Origin: Vicia villosa
Taxonomy: Eukaryota; Streptophyta; Magnoliopsida; Fabales; Fabaceae
Reading direction: 5' to 3'
Assembly (NCBI RefSeq): GCF_029867415.1
Contig: NC_081186.1
Location: 26,043,915 to 26,107,914 of the forward strand
DNA length: 64,000 bases
Part shown: in pieces, positions 12,499-23,921 of the stretch
How positions within the stretch are numbered: the stretch's first letter is position 1
How the letters are laid out: the number at the start of each line of letters is the position of its first letter
Made by a program: the position numbers and the translations under genes
Notes under the pieces: model-generated
Seen by the model: the letters and a program-made list of their open reading frames with translations, nothing else
Told to the model about the DNA's origin: nothing
Databases searched by the model: none

Positions 12499-13370
12499 TG
12501 TAAGAACAAGATTTGGTTCGGCATCTGGTCATTAGTTTTGATGATAACAATATATTGTCTTTTAGAGAAGAATTTTGTAACGTAATGATTTTGTTTAGTG
12601 TGTAGATGAATGCTAATAGGTTCTGAATCTGAAGAAGTGACGTGTGAGGTCATCAGATTTTGAACTCTATACACACTCTGACTCTAAATATATATTTGAT
12701 CAGTCACCATTTCTGCTATAGTTATTATCATTTTAACAGGTGAAAGTAGGCGACTTATTTTCATTTTTCATGTAGTTTAAGTGGTTTATATGTTAGTTTC
12801 TTTAATTTCGTATTTATCTATGTTTTATTCATTCTTTGAATTTTTGATCCTTTTGGAATGGTTAACGTGTTTTGTAGTTCGTAGGAAGTCAATGATATGG
12901 CCAGAAAAGAAACGCGGAGAATTTTCAGAAAGATTGGGAAAGTCTATTTTTCAGCATTTTTTATTTATCATGATATAGTGTGGTATTTTGATCTTAACTA
13001 GAGCGTCGTAACTCAGAATGACTTGGGACTAACGGCAAATGAAATCTAACATCAAGGGCTACAACTCTCATGAAGACACTAAAGTTTAATTCATCTTTGT
13101 TCATACGCCTATCAAGCCATTTCATACGCATATCAAATCTAGAACATGTTTTCTATCATGATAGGCGTGTGGTATTTTGATGATAACTAGAGCATCGTAA
13201 CTCGGAATGACGTGGGACCAAAAGAAAATGAAAGCTAACATCAAGGGCTACAACTTTTATGAATACAACAAAGGCTAATTCGACTATGTTCATATGTGTA
13301 TCAAGCAATTTCATACGTGTATCATATTTGGAAATTTTCATATTTCTGCCCATACGCGTATGGCAGCGGG
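12499..13370 (+). mobile_element. Truncated LTR of a Sirevirus-like element
   Basis: It begins TGTAAGAACAAGATTTGG, closely resembling the Sirevirus LTR start at 25953 (TGTTAGAACAAGATTTG). Both continue with a TTAGTTTTGATGATAACAA block. The LTR is cut at 13370 by the Ogre-like LTR. The downstream 5-bp target copy would be GCGGG (13366-13370); its partner lies beyond the assembly gap and cannot be checked. Confidence 0.7.
12979..13340 (+). repeat. Tandem duplication, about 188-bp unit
   Basis: Two adjacent copies start at about 12979 and 13167 with TGTGGTATTTTGAT. Both carry the blocks AACTAGAGC, TCGTAACTC, GAATGAC, AACATCAAGGGCTACAACT and TATCAAGC. They have diverged by scattered substitutions. 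The pair lies inside the truncated Sirevirus-like LTR. Confidence 0.75.
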
Positions 13371-14900
13371 TGTCATACCCTAATTTTTGACCCCCCTGAG
13401 ATGACATATCTTCAGGATTTTCATCAAGTCAAAGTAAGTACCCAGGGCAGTCTGGCATTCAATCGAGGGTGTTCAAAGACAAGAAAATTCAGGCAAAGGA
13501 TCAATCAATAGAGGGATTAGTCTCTAATACAATCATAAGACTCAAAAGCCTCATTATTACACCTATGATTGATTAAGACACCCAGTCATCTAAGTACAGG
13601 ATTACTCAGATCAACAGACTAGGGTTTGGAGCCTATCAAGGACTAAAATCAGGGATCACATTTGGGAAGCCCTAAAAAACCTCAGGGGATCATTCAAAGA
13701 CATCAATCATCTTCAAATATCTCATATTACAAGATCCACTGGACATCACACTTCAATTCAAAGTCTACAGTCATTATTTTCACATGGTCGACAAATTAGG
13801 GTTTTGACCTAATTCACCAAGATAGTTGACTTTTTAATCAGGGCATGAATCCAAAACTCAAGACATGATTCAAGAGTCTTTACTACCTCAATATAATCCA
13901 TTTACATCATTCATTTGAGGAGAAGATCTTGTTTCTACACAAAAAGCCCAAAAATTCACTTTGTCAGGAAAAGTCAACTGTACAGATTCATCATTGACTT
14001 TTAAGGTTTTTGGTCAAAAAATAACTTTCAAAGATCAATATCATCAATATATGGATGTCAAAGTCATTTGACCAAAGAAATTCAAAGAAATTCATCAAGG
14101 AACAAAAAGTCGGGAATTAGGGTTTTTTAAGGCATGGTGAGAACTCAAAATTTCACCTACACAACTCAAAAAACTTCCCACATGAAAGTTGTAGATCTTG
14201 CAAAATAAAACAACATCTTACAAAGGAACTTTTTTCAAAAGATCAACCATTTATGAAGTTTTGGAAATTTTGAAGTTTAGGTCATAAACACTTAGAAATT
14301 TTTCTAAGTGTTTTAACCTAGTTTTCATCCAACTTTGGGCTCATTTTTCACAAATTTCCCAAATGATTCTGAAGAAGACATAAACTAATGATTTGAAGTA
14401 GATGTTTAGGGCTTTCCAAATTGTGTTCAACCTTCTCCAAATTCAATTTGAGCTAGGAGTTATGCTTGTTCAAAGTTGGCCTCATGAAGTAAAATTATAG
14501 GTCATGTGCAAATTGGAACTTTGCAATTTTGTGCATTTTGCTTCATGAATGGATGCTACACGACCCATAACATGTCTGAAACAATGCCATGCATTCATTT
14601 TCACCATGCCATGATAATTGAAGAAGATTCCTAAAACAAGAACATGTGATTATGTGATGATTACTTTTGAGAATTTATGGCAAATTGATGAATCACCCAA
14701 GGAATCTTCTCACCAACCAATTAGAGCTCACTTTGCATCTGAATTGTCCCCTAAGATCAGATAGAATCAATGGATAGGGGAGGTGGCTCGAAAATGCAAT
14801 GATCACACTTGGATATTCTTTGAAATTTCTTCATGGCTAAGAAACCAAACTTGCTTCACTAAGCAAGCTCACTCTCCCAATCAGTACTGAGACATTTGCC

Positions 14901-14908
14901 TATAAATA
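14901..14908 (+). promoter_or_regulatory. TATA box of the Ogre-like LTR
   Basis: TATAAATA is followed by AGAGGCCTC and lies 1.53 kb into the LTR. Its spacing and context suit the U3 promoter, with transcription expected from about 14930-14940. The rest of the LTR would be R/U5. Confidence 0.55.
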
Positions 14909-15857
14909 GAGGCCTCATTCTCATTCAAAAAACACACCAAAGCAACAGAATTCTTGCTTTCTCTTTTCTTTCTTCATACTTAGTTTTTTCAAAGGTCCTT
15001 TGGCAAGAAGACTCGGATTCTTCAAACCAAAGCTCTCTCTTTGAAAATAAGTATTCAAACACATTGAGGGAGGCATTTGGAGGTGATCCAAACCTCTGGA
15101 ACACTGCTGGGCGTGGAGAATCATCATCTCCACCTCTCATTTGGAGCACTTGCAGTTGGAGGACCACAGAACAATTCAGGAGGTTTCAAGCCAAGCCAAT
15201 CATCCAGGCACACTCCTCAGGTCATAGTGAAGCTAACCAGATGGCTGCAGCTCATCTGTAACTCCAAATTCAACAACCTCCATGTTCACTTGAAGCTGAG
15301 ATCGAGGGAGGTCCATAGAACAATTCAGAAGGATTCAGGCTACAATAAGCATCCAGTTAGCATCATTGAGTCTCAGGGAAGCTATTGAGATCATTCATTC
15401 AAGCCCAGGTGGTCTCTATCATCCTCACGACCTCCATTTTCAGAGGTAAGTTTCTGAACCTCACTTCTCTAATTTAAGTACTCTTTGTGAAATAGCTCGA
15501 TTCTATCTTGTTCAGCATCATCAGAGGATTGAAAACCCTCTATCATCATCCATTTATCTTTCAGTATAGTCATTTAATTTGATTTTGAAATTTTAGGGTT
15601 CTTCACGATTTCTGGTAAATTAGTTAGATGTAGTTAATATTAATTCATGTTAGTTACATATTTAGAATCGTGAGTGAATTTAGAGCAAGTTTCATGTTTA
15701 CATCATTGCAAATGGTTGAGAGTTGAGAGAGTTCAGAAATTTGAATTGATGGAGCTTGAGGTTGAAGACGAAGATGGAGGGTGGTGCCATTTTTCAAATC
15801 TCTGAGCAAAGTTTGTTTTATTTTTAATGATAGGCGTTTCCTTAACGAATGAATAAC

Positions 15858-15935
15858 TTGCCCTAGTGGCCACACATGCGCTCTTAGTCTCCTCATGCCC
15901 AAGGTCTGGGGTTCGATCCCCCCCTCAGACCTTTT
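15858..15935 (+). ncRNA. tRNA-like Pol III cassette 1 in the Ogre-like LTR
   Basis: An A-box-like stretch (TTGCCCTAGTGGC, 15858-15870) is followed about 40 bp later by a perfect B-box core (GGTTCGATCCC, 15910-15920). A T-run (TTTT, about 15932) follows. Box order and spacing are those of a tRNA gene or a SINE head. No complete cloverleaf is evident, so it is not called a functional tRNA gene. Confidence 0.45.
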
Positions 15936-16005
15936 GTTTTTATTTTCCATTTTAACGCGCGTGTTTCACATATAAACAACTGGGATCCCTCTTTAGTCAC
16001 ACTGA

Positions 16006-16090
16006 GCGTGTAGCTCAGTTGGCTTTGTTTTGGTGTGGTGACTATAAAGGCGTGAGTTCAAGCCTTGGTGGAGACATTCCTATTTTTTTT
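16006..16090 (+). ncRNA. tRNA-like Pol III cassette 2 in the Ogre-like LTR
   Basis: A canonical A box (TAGCTCAGTTGGC, 16011-16023) and a B-box-like GAGTTCAAGCC (16054-16064) are followed by a T8 run (16083-16090) suitable for Pol III termination. It is about 150 bp downstream of cassette 1 in the same orientation. Acceptor-stem pairing is not obvious, so it is a tRNA-derived or SINE-head-like sequence rather than a proven tRNA. Confidence 0.5.
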
Positions 16091-17559
16091 ACCACTTTTC
16101 ACACTTATTTTCTTCACAACTTCACACAATTAATTAACCTATCAAACTAATTTATTTTCACTTCATTTTTCACACACTTGTCATTTAATACATCTATTTT
16201 GTGAATAATCAAAAAAAATCATAAAAATATTATTTATTTCATGTATTTTTATTAGGTTTAAAATAGTATGTTTTAGGTGTTTTCTTAAATACTTTAATAC
16301 ATATTTTCACTTTGTTTTAACCTAAATCATTTTGTAAATAAAGTTTATGATAAAACCCTAATTGTTTAGGTCTTAATTAAGTAAAAATCTTTACTTTTAC
16401 TTTAATTAAGTTGACTTTTGTCAATTCTCAAAACTGTTTTCAATCTCCGAATAAATCAAATGATTAAGGTTTTTCAAACAACAAAACCTTGTATCATTCA
16501 AAATCATTTTCAATTGCTTTTACACCAGTACTGTAAAGTACTGGGCCTCTAATAGAGTGTAAGTCCCAAAAACCTTCTCTTCTTAGCTTGTTTTCAAAAC
16601 TGTATTTTCAAAATCTTCTTTCTGTTTTCAAAACATTCTTCTGGTATTTGAAGGGCATTATTCCCGGTGAAACTCTTCAGATACCTATGTGACCTTTGTC
16701 CATCTTCACTTCTTCTGTTTTCAAAAACCATTAACTGTTTATCATATATATATTCAACTGTTATCCACCAATTACTGTTGAGGCTCTGTACATACTTCTT
16801 CAATGGCCTCCACTCCATCCAGGTTAGGCTTTACAAGCTTTCAATTTACAGTCTTTATTTAAATTACTGTCAAATATAAACTGTGCATATATATTAGTTT
16901 AGAACTACGTTTGAGTATAAACCTTAGGACAGTTAAACTATATATATATATTATAGGAATATGACCTAGGATTGAGAATGTCTTCCCGGTGAAGGCTCTT
17001 TCCTAATTAGAGATCTGTAGTTCAAACCCCCAAGATGAATTATTCCCGGTGAAACATCTTGGTAAAAACCTTAGAATCCAAATAATAGGACACATCCACC
17101 CAAAGAGGAATTATTCCCGGTGAAACCTCTTACCCATTTGCTTAGAGCCAAAATAAGTTCAAAACTACATAGCTTCCTCTTGTGCTATAACAAGGACCCT
17201 CGATTAGCCTCCTCTTGGGCTTTGTACAAGGACCCACAGGCTTCTTAAAAGCATTTCCAGCTTCCTCTTGAGCTTGTATACAAGGACCCATCAGGTTTCT
17301 TATAAACATAGGAACAGGTCTTTAGTCACCTTTTAGCCTACCCTGGTGAGTTTCTTCCAATCTAAACCAGACTTTAAACAAGCTAAGTTTGTCTCAATTC
17401 TACATTGAGTACATTTTTGGAATGAGAGACATGGACAGTCTCTGTCACCCTTATCTTCATCAATCTTCCTTAGCAGAGTCTAGGATCTATGTTTTGGTCA
17501 TCCTCAGCATTGAGTCAGCCTTTATCTTGGGCTTTAAACAAGAAGTCTCCATTAGATAA

Positions 17560-18370
17560 TCTTTCTGCCATTCATTTTCAATAAACCCCTGGAAAGGGTT
17601 AGCCTCCACACATTCTTTCATTTTCAACAAAACCCCTGGAAAGGGTTAGCCTCCAAAGTCAATTAAAATCAACTTCCATTTCAACAAAACCCCTGGAAAG
17701 GGTTAGCCTCCAAAGTCAATTAATAAAAAATGTCAAAAAAAATAAAGATTCATTTCTCTTAGGAGATAATTTCCCCAAAAGAGTCAAAACCCCTGGAAAG
17801 GGTCAGCCTCCAAAAAACATGATAAAGTTAGTCTTTTAACAGACAAATTCACCAGCTGAGTCAAAATCCCTGGAAAGGGTTAGCTTCCAAAGAAAAACAG
17901 TCTTTTAATAAATAAAATCTCCTCAGTAGAGTCAAAACCAACAAAAACAGTTAGCCTCAACCTTGGGCTTTGTACAAGGCAGATAAACCATATTTTCATG
18001 TGTCAAAGATTCCTAACACCTCGGATCTTTTCCCCATAGAGTCATCCATACTCAGTTTATTTAAGAGTCAGCCACAACCTTGGGCTTTGTACAGGGCAGA
18101 AAATAATGTTTTTTTCCTAGCTAGAGTCAGCCACAACCTTGGGCTTTGTACAAGGCACATAAAATAGAGTCATTCATTCAATTATCCTCAGCAGTCAGCC
18201 ACAACCTTGGGCTTTGTACAAGGCACACAAAATAGAGTCATTCATAGTCTCAAAAATTCAATTATCCTCAACAGTTAGCCATAACCTTGGGCTTTGTACA
18301 AGGCACATAAATAGAGTCTCCCTAAGTAGAGTCAGCCTCAATTCTGGGCTTTGTACAGAACACAAAAATA
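17560..18370 (+). repeat. Two minisatellite-like arrays in the Ogre-like LTR
   Basis: Motif A (CCCTGGAAAGGGTTAGCCTCC) recurs about five times (17583, 17629, 17686, 17786, 17863) with irregular spacers. Motif B (CTTGGGCTTTGTACAAGGC), with a variable tail of 'acataaaatagagtc' type, recurs at least six times (17961, 18072, 18132, 18198, 18284 and a variant at 18336). An isolated relative of B is near 17214. The CCCTGGAAAGGG core is itself near-palindromic. Confidence 0.8.
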
Positions 18371-19413
18371 CCCTGTAATTAATCCCCAGTGGAGTCATCT
18401 CCCAGAGTCAATAATAATTAATAAATCAAAAAAAGCCTCAAGCTTGGGCCTCATACAAGCCAGCTAAATCCAAATCTTTTATACAGTAGATAGACATAGC
18501 TTATCTCTATAGAGAGATATTTTTACTACTCTACCACATTCAAACAAACAAACATTTCAATTTCAATTTCAATCAAAGTCTCCCATTTAGGACTCTGAAA
18601 GACATACTCTGGCACATCCCCAGACTTGTACACTTTCCCTAATTTGGACGAGCATCTTTCTTTCATTTAAGAGGCATCTGACTGGCATACTTGCACACAC
18701 AAGTAAGGTCCCCCTCTTAAATGAAATGAATTCAATTATTCTGTCACTCTTTCAAAATGTTTGTGGTAGAATAGTACAAATACCTCTCTGTAGAGATGAT
18801 TTCATGTCTCTTTACTGTAAACAGAGATTTAATTCCAAGCTTCAACCTTGAGCTTCAAGCAAGGCACCAAAAACAATTAATTTCCCTAGTTAGTTCCCCG
18901 AACTACATTAAGCTCTGACTTCCACTAGGGATATGTAGGCATGAGGTTCACAAGGAATCTCAGCGAGCTAATAAAATACCAAAAATAGTCAGTCTGTCTG
19001 TCTGTCTGTCTTTTCAAATCAATTCAATTCCTTCTCCTAACACAAAGGAGAAACTTTCCCAATCATTAGCAGCAAACACAATCACAATGACACAGAGAAG
19101 GTTCCTGTAGAGTACTACAGATATGTAGGGTGTTTAAACACTTCCCTATGTATAACCGACCTCCCGGACTCCAGAATTTCTAGTCTAGGTGAAATCCCCA
19201 CACTTAGCAAACTCCTAGGGTTTAGTTGAGATCTTTTTTTCCCTTTCCTACTCGTAGGACCAATAAGAAAGTTCGTGTGATATCGTAGGAAGAACTGAAA
19301 TAAAATTCATCCCACCACGGGCGCATTCTCCTTCCAAATTTCGCGTGAAGGGTTTAGCGTGCCGTCCTCCCAAGTGAAACGGGGAGGTAAAAGAAAACGA
19401 CACCACAGAAAAA

Positions 19414-19432
19414 TGGCGACTCTGCTGGGGAT
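19414..19432 (+). other. Primer-binding site of O (tRNA-Arg type)
   Basis: TGGCGACTCTGCTGGGGAT lies 7 bp after the LTR. It is the primer site expected for Ogre elements, which use tRNA-Arg. Together with the LTR end it fixes orientation and the start of the internal region. Confidence 0.85.
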
Positions 19433-20174
19433 GTAAGTGTTAAAAACCTTGGTTTTTCATCCACACCAATGGTTGACCTGTTGCTGGTCCAGCCCCAATG
19501 AGGAATTAGGGATGCCAAATTCCCCCTCAAACAAGAGAGGTTCTGCCTAACCTCTGTGTCATATCATGTGTTTGTTGCATATATATTTGTTTATTTTGTT
19601 TATTCTGTATCGGGAAAGGGCTTGATTCCCCCTTGTGGTGAGAAATCCTATATCCGGATTTGAGTGCAACATAAGATAGGATGGAGGATGTCTTCCCGGT
19701 GAAGGCCCTCTAATCTTGGTTTCCAAGTCTACTCTTGGGATTTGCCTGGCTGGTTGTGATTAACTGCGCCACTGCATTCCGAGACTGATTTGTACCAGGA
19801 GGACCTAGAAACACATTAACCCCACTTAAAGCCTTTTTTAGGACGTAGAGCGGTGATTACGGAAGTAATTGTCACGCAGATACTACACTTAGAGAAAACT
19901 CTCTTATAGATACCAATCAACGTATCTTTAAGGTTGAGCAAAAACTCTGAGACCCCTAGAACCCGTTCTACAGGTACAAAAATCCTTAACCTTAGTTTAC
20001 CATTGGGGCGGGGATTGCGTTTTGACTTCATGACCACTATACCCTTCAACGCCATGTTTGTTTAAAACTCTTGTGTGTGCATTCATGCATTCATGCATCA
20101 TTCATTAATAAACAACTAAAAACAAAAAGAGTCTTTTTCGAGTCGTTTTTCAAGGAAACTAAATAACGAACATT
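19433..20174 (+). mobile_element. Untranslated leader of Ogre-like element O
   Basis: No gene was recognised in these 742 bases between primer site and ORF1. The sequence just after the primer site reads GTAAGTG, which fits a splice donor. Another copy of the TTCCCGGTGAA motif seen in the LTR occurs at 19692. A 79-codon minus-strand frame here has no recognisable domain and is treated as chance. Confidence 0.55.
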
Positions 20175-21657
20175 TTGAACTTCATAGAAAGAGAGAAACG
20201 GAGAAAGGACTTAAGGATCTATATTATGGATTACGGAAGAAAGAGAGCTAGGAAATACACCTTCAAGATTCCCCAGGTCGAGGAACTGGGAAAGCTCGGA
20301 AAACTGGTGGTCAACCCCCAGACTTTCAAGGAGAAGTATGGAAAACTTCTGCCTTTGCTCAATACCAACATGGTGGATGGGATCCTTCCCACCTTGGTAC
20401 AGTTTTACGATCCAACGTATCACTGCTTCACCTTTCCAGATTACCAGCTCATGCCTACGTTGGAGGAGTACTCTCGTCTGATTGGAATACCCGTGTACGC
20501 GCAAGATCCGTACTCCGGTTTGGAATCCTGACGATATTATCATTGCTGCAACTACTCCTTTGAACGTAGTCGACATCAGAACTCATATGGTGAGTAGAGG
20601 AGGAATTCAAGGATTGCCCTCCAAATTCCTGTTTGATCAAGCTCGGTACTTCGTCAGCATCCAAGATATGAGCGCTTTTGAGGAAATCTTGGCTTTGCTT
20701 ATCTACGGATTGTTTTTGTTCCCTAACATTAACGATTTCGTCGACATCAACGCAATTAAGATCTTCTTAATTGGAAATCCAGTTCCAACCTTGCTTGCGG
20801 ATGCTTATTACTCTGTGCATTCAAGAAACCTGCAGCGAGGAGGATTAATCACATGCTGCGTACCGTTGTTATACGAATGGTTCGTTTCACACCTGCCAAA
20901 GTCTAGCACTTTCTGGAATATGAGGGATGGCCTTTACTGGTCACAGAAAATCATGTCTCTCACTCATACAGACATTGATTGGTGTAGTCCTGACAACGAC
21001 GAAACCAAGATCATCTTCAGTTGCGGAAATTTCCCCAACGTACCCCTTATTGGAACTAAGGGAGGAATCAGTTACAATCCAGCTTTAGCCCGTCGTCAAT
21101 ACGGCTATCCCATGAAAAATATACCAAGTAACATCCAATTGGAGGGTCTGTTCTTCAAGAACATCGACGATCATGGCAACATGCTGAAAAAGGAAATTGT
21201 CCAAGCCTGGCGTCTTGTTCACAGCAAAGGGAGAAGATTGTTAGGAAAACATCTTTGCATCTCCCTGGATCCTTACCTTCAATGGGTACGCGTCAGAGCA
21301 TTCAAGCTCAGGATGCCATATCAACATCAAGAACCTATTCCCCTAAGGGAACCAATTTACCTTTTCTCCACCGATGTTGAAAAACTGCAAGCGGCATTAA
21401 ACAAGGTATGCCAAGAAAGGAATGCTTGGAGGAACAAGTATCGAATTGTCAACACGGAAAATGTTGAGACTCAAAACATCCTAAGAAGGAAGGATGAGTT
21501 ACTTGAAGTGCTCGATCGACAAGTGACACAATCGTCACTTTCTCATCATATCCCTCCTGCTTCCTGGATCATCGATCAGCTCACGTCAGAGAACGCTCAG
21601 CTCAAGAAACAGAAGAAGATGTTAGAACGTGAAGTCGGCTCATCATCAAAGTTTTAG
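20175..21657 (+). pseudogene. Ogre-type ORF1 (plant-mobile-domain-like), frameshifted
   Basis: Ogre elements carry an extra ORF of unknown function upstream of gag, and this is in that place. The first frame (20175-20531, 118 codons) reads into motifs such as FTFPDYQLMPTLEEYSRLIG. This resembles the plant mobile domain / DUF7745-type proteins common in legumes. It ends at a TGA at 20529. The homologous reading continues one frame over, in a frame open from 20482 to 21657 whose last about 60 residues are charged and coiled-coil-like. The switch falls between about 20505 and 20528 and implies a 1-base indel, from decay or assembly error. The ORF stops 290 bp before gag. Domain naming is from memory of family motifs; a profile search would decide. 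Confidence 0.7.
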
Positions 21658-21947
21658 AGTCCTTTCTCTCAGTTTCTCTGTATTTCCCCTTTTCAAAGTG
21701 TGTAAAAACAGCGTTTTCGCTTAATTAATAAAAGTTTGATGTTTCATAACGTAATTATGGTGTTTCCTTGAAAAATAATAACTTAATTGCATATCATACA
21801 TCGCTTTAGTCGTACGCACTGACACGAGAATTGTCGCGGATCTAATAGTCACTTTCCTTTCTCCAGAAAGAGAGGAGGAGAAGGAGGTGAACCAAGACTT
21901 TCAAGCTGTCTCATCAATACAACACTCGTTCAAGTCGCAAGAAAAGA

Positions 21948-23772
21948 ATGGAAGACTTTGAGCAAGAGAATGAAGAACTCAGAGAAGAGATTAATACTCT
22001 CAAAGGTACTGTTGAAAGACTCAATAGTATGGTAGAAGCCCTGGTAGTTGCGCAGAATCGACCAACGCCAGAAGAACCGCAAAGGACTGTGGTTTCCGAG
22101 ATTGTTTCTACTCCTATTCCTCAGTATACCATGCCGCCTGATCGACCTTGGGGCATGCCGTATAACTTTACTCCAGAAGGGTACATACCTCCAGCTTCTG
22201 AAGCTCCAAAAGTCACCATGGATATGCGTCCACCGGAGGGTTACAAACCTCTGGAAATTGAAGTTCCAAGAGCAACGGCAATGGGTTTCGCACAACAGAA
22301 TGCTGAGATTCCAAGATCTGCTGTCATGACTTCTCCACAGCCCATTATGCATACTTTTCCCCCGCAAGGCGGACAAGTATATCATCACGCTCCAAGTGAG
22401 GATGCTGGCGTGTATGAAAGATTGGACGAGTTCCAAGAACAGTTTCTGCAAATGCAGAAGGAACTCAAGACTCTCCGAGGACAAGATCTATTTGGAAAGA
22501 ATGCTGCAGACCTCTGTCTGGTTCCAAATGTTAAGATTCCTCACAAATTCAAAGTACCAGAATTCGAGAAGTACAAAGGGAATTCATGCCCACAAAGTCA
22601 TCTTGTGATGTACGCTCGAAGAATGTCAACTCAGACTGATAATCAACAATTACTCATTCATTATTTTCAAGACAGCCTGACTGGTGCTGCACTCAAATGG
22701 TACATGAACTTGGACAGTTCAGAGATTCGTACTTTTCGAGACCTCGGAGAGGCCTTCGTCAAACAGTATAAGTACAATCTGGATATGGCTCCCGACAGAG
22801 ATCAACTCCGGGCCATGACTCAAAAGGATAGAGAAAGCTTCAAGGAATACGCTCAGAGATGGCGTGAAGTTGCTGCTCAAATTTGTCCACCACTTGAAGA
22901 GAAAGAAATGACAAAAATCTATCTCAAAACTTTAATTCCATTTTACTACAGACGAATGGTTGCAAGTGCACCAAGTGACTTTACCGAGATGATAAACATG
23001 GGTGTGCGTTTAGAAGAAGCAGTTCGAGAAGGACGCTTGAACAAAGAACCAGAATCTTCTATTGGTCCAAGGAAGTATGGAAGTTCTTTCCAGAAGAAAA
23101 AGGATCAAGATGTCAGCAATGTCTTGCACAAAATCAAGAAGAAATTCCAACCTCAAGTTGCAACAATAACTCCAGTTGTTAACTCAGCGCCAGCTCATCA
23201 ACCTCAGGTCTCGCAACAACAAATTCAACAAAGGTCGCAGCAACCTCAGCAGCAGGTTCGACCTCCAAACTACAACAATCGGGCTCCAAGGTATCCTGCC
23301 TTTGACCCCGTACCAATGCCGTATGCAGAATTGTTTCCAACATTACTGGCAAAAGGACTCATTCAGACAAGGAGTCCTCCAAATCCTACAAACAGTTCCT
23401 CACCATGGTATAAGGCTGACCAATCTTGTCCCTATCATCAGGGGGCACCAGGTCACAATATTGAGAACTGTTTCTCTTTCAAGATTGACGTCCAACGATT
23501 AGTGAAGAGCGGAATGCTATCCTTCAAAGATACTAATCCAAACGTCCAAGCAAATCCTTTGCCGCATCATAAAGAAGCTTCAGTAAATCTGGTAGATCAA
23601 CACCCCAATGTCATTCAAATCTACGACATTCGTCAGATAGGGGAAAATCTTGTCAAGATGCACGCTAAACAAGCTGGGTACGGTCATGTACCACCTCACA
23701 ACTACTTCACATGTGAAATTTGTCCAAAGAATAATCAAGGATGTGCCGTAGTTCAAGCTGCATTACAAGAAC
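21948..23772 (+). CDS. gag: Gag of Ogre-like element O (runs into the gap)
   Basis: The reading frame is open from ATG 21948 to the N block, about 608 codons, so the C-terminus is missing. Residues 1-30 are a heptad-rich likely coiled coil (EQENEELREEINTLKG). A Pro-rich stretch with repeated 'P-EGY-P' phrases follows (about 60-130). The retrotransposon-gag core spans roughly 195-365 (KWYMNL, FVKQYKYN, RWREVAAQI). Then come a Gln-rich linker and a zinc-knuckle-like C494-x2-H497-x5-H503-x4-C508. The protein would form the virus-like particle and bind element RNA. Protease and polymerase should follow but fall in or beyond the gap. Codons after 23872 belong to another element and are not part of this protein. 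Confidence 0.85.
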
Positions 23773-23872
23773 NNNNNNNNNNNNNNNNNNNNNNNNNNNN
23801 NNNNNNNNNNNNNNNNNNNNNNNNNNNNNNNNNNNNNNNNNNNNNNNNNNNNNNNNNNNNNNNNNNNNNNNN
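23773..23872. other. Assembly gap (100 N)
   Basis: Exactly 100 undetermined bases separate Ogre-like gag (left) from the 3' end of a Sirevirus pol (right). A round 100-N block normally marks a gap of unknown size, so adjacency of the two sides is not established. Confidence 0.98.
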
Positions 23873-23921
23873 AGTATGGATTTATGCCCAGAATGAGAAG
23901 ATGAGAAGTTCTCATGTATGA
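23873..23921 (+). pseudogene. Last codons of a plus-strand Sirevirus pol region
   Basis: This matches the reverse complement of about 33350-33400 and 41510-41560, the end and just downstream of pol in the minus-strand tandem copies. The rest of this element's gag-pol and its 5' LTR are hidden by the gap. Confidence 0.6.

Larger units (their letters stand above)
13371..19407 (+). repeat. 5' LTR of Ogre-like Ty3/gypsy element O
   Basis: The LTR is about 6.0 kb, begins TGTCATACCCTAATTTTTGA and ends GACACCACA. Seven bases later there is a primer site complementary to tRNA-Arg. Very long LTRs, a tRNA-Arg primer and an ORF before gag define Ogre elements of the Tat lineage. Internal features include a TATA box at 14901, two tRNA-like cassettes (15858-16090), repeated 'TTCCCGGTGAA' motifs (16668, 16984, 17043, 17113) and minisatellites (17560-18370). 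Short ORFs (for example 14896-15261) show no known domain and are probably chance. The matching 3' LTR is not in the window. Confidence 0.85.

Noticed and set aside
14896..15388. ORFs of 121 and 103 codons in the Ogre-like LTR
   Set aside because: They overlap in different frames just after the TATA box, show no known domain, and lie in the expected untranslated R/U5 region.
16006..16090. Functional tRNA gene
   Set aside because: A and B boxes and a T-run are present, but no convincing acceptor stem or anticodon arm; called tRNA-like instead.
17560..18370. CRISPR-like array
   Set aside because: Repeats vary in spacing and sequence and lie in a plant LTR; they are minisatellites.
23773..23921. 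Continuous gag reading frame across the N block
   Set aside because: The translation of N is meaningless, and the residues after it belong to a Sirevirus, not to the Ogre-like Gag.
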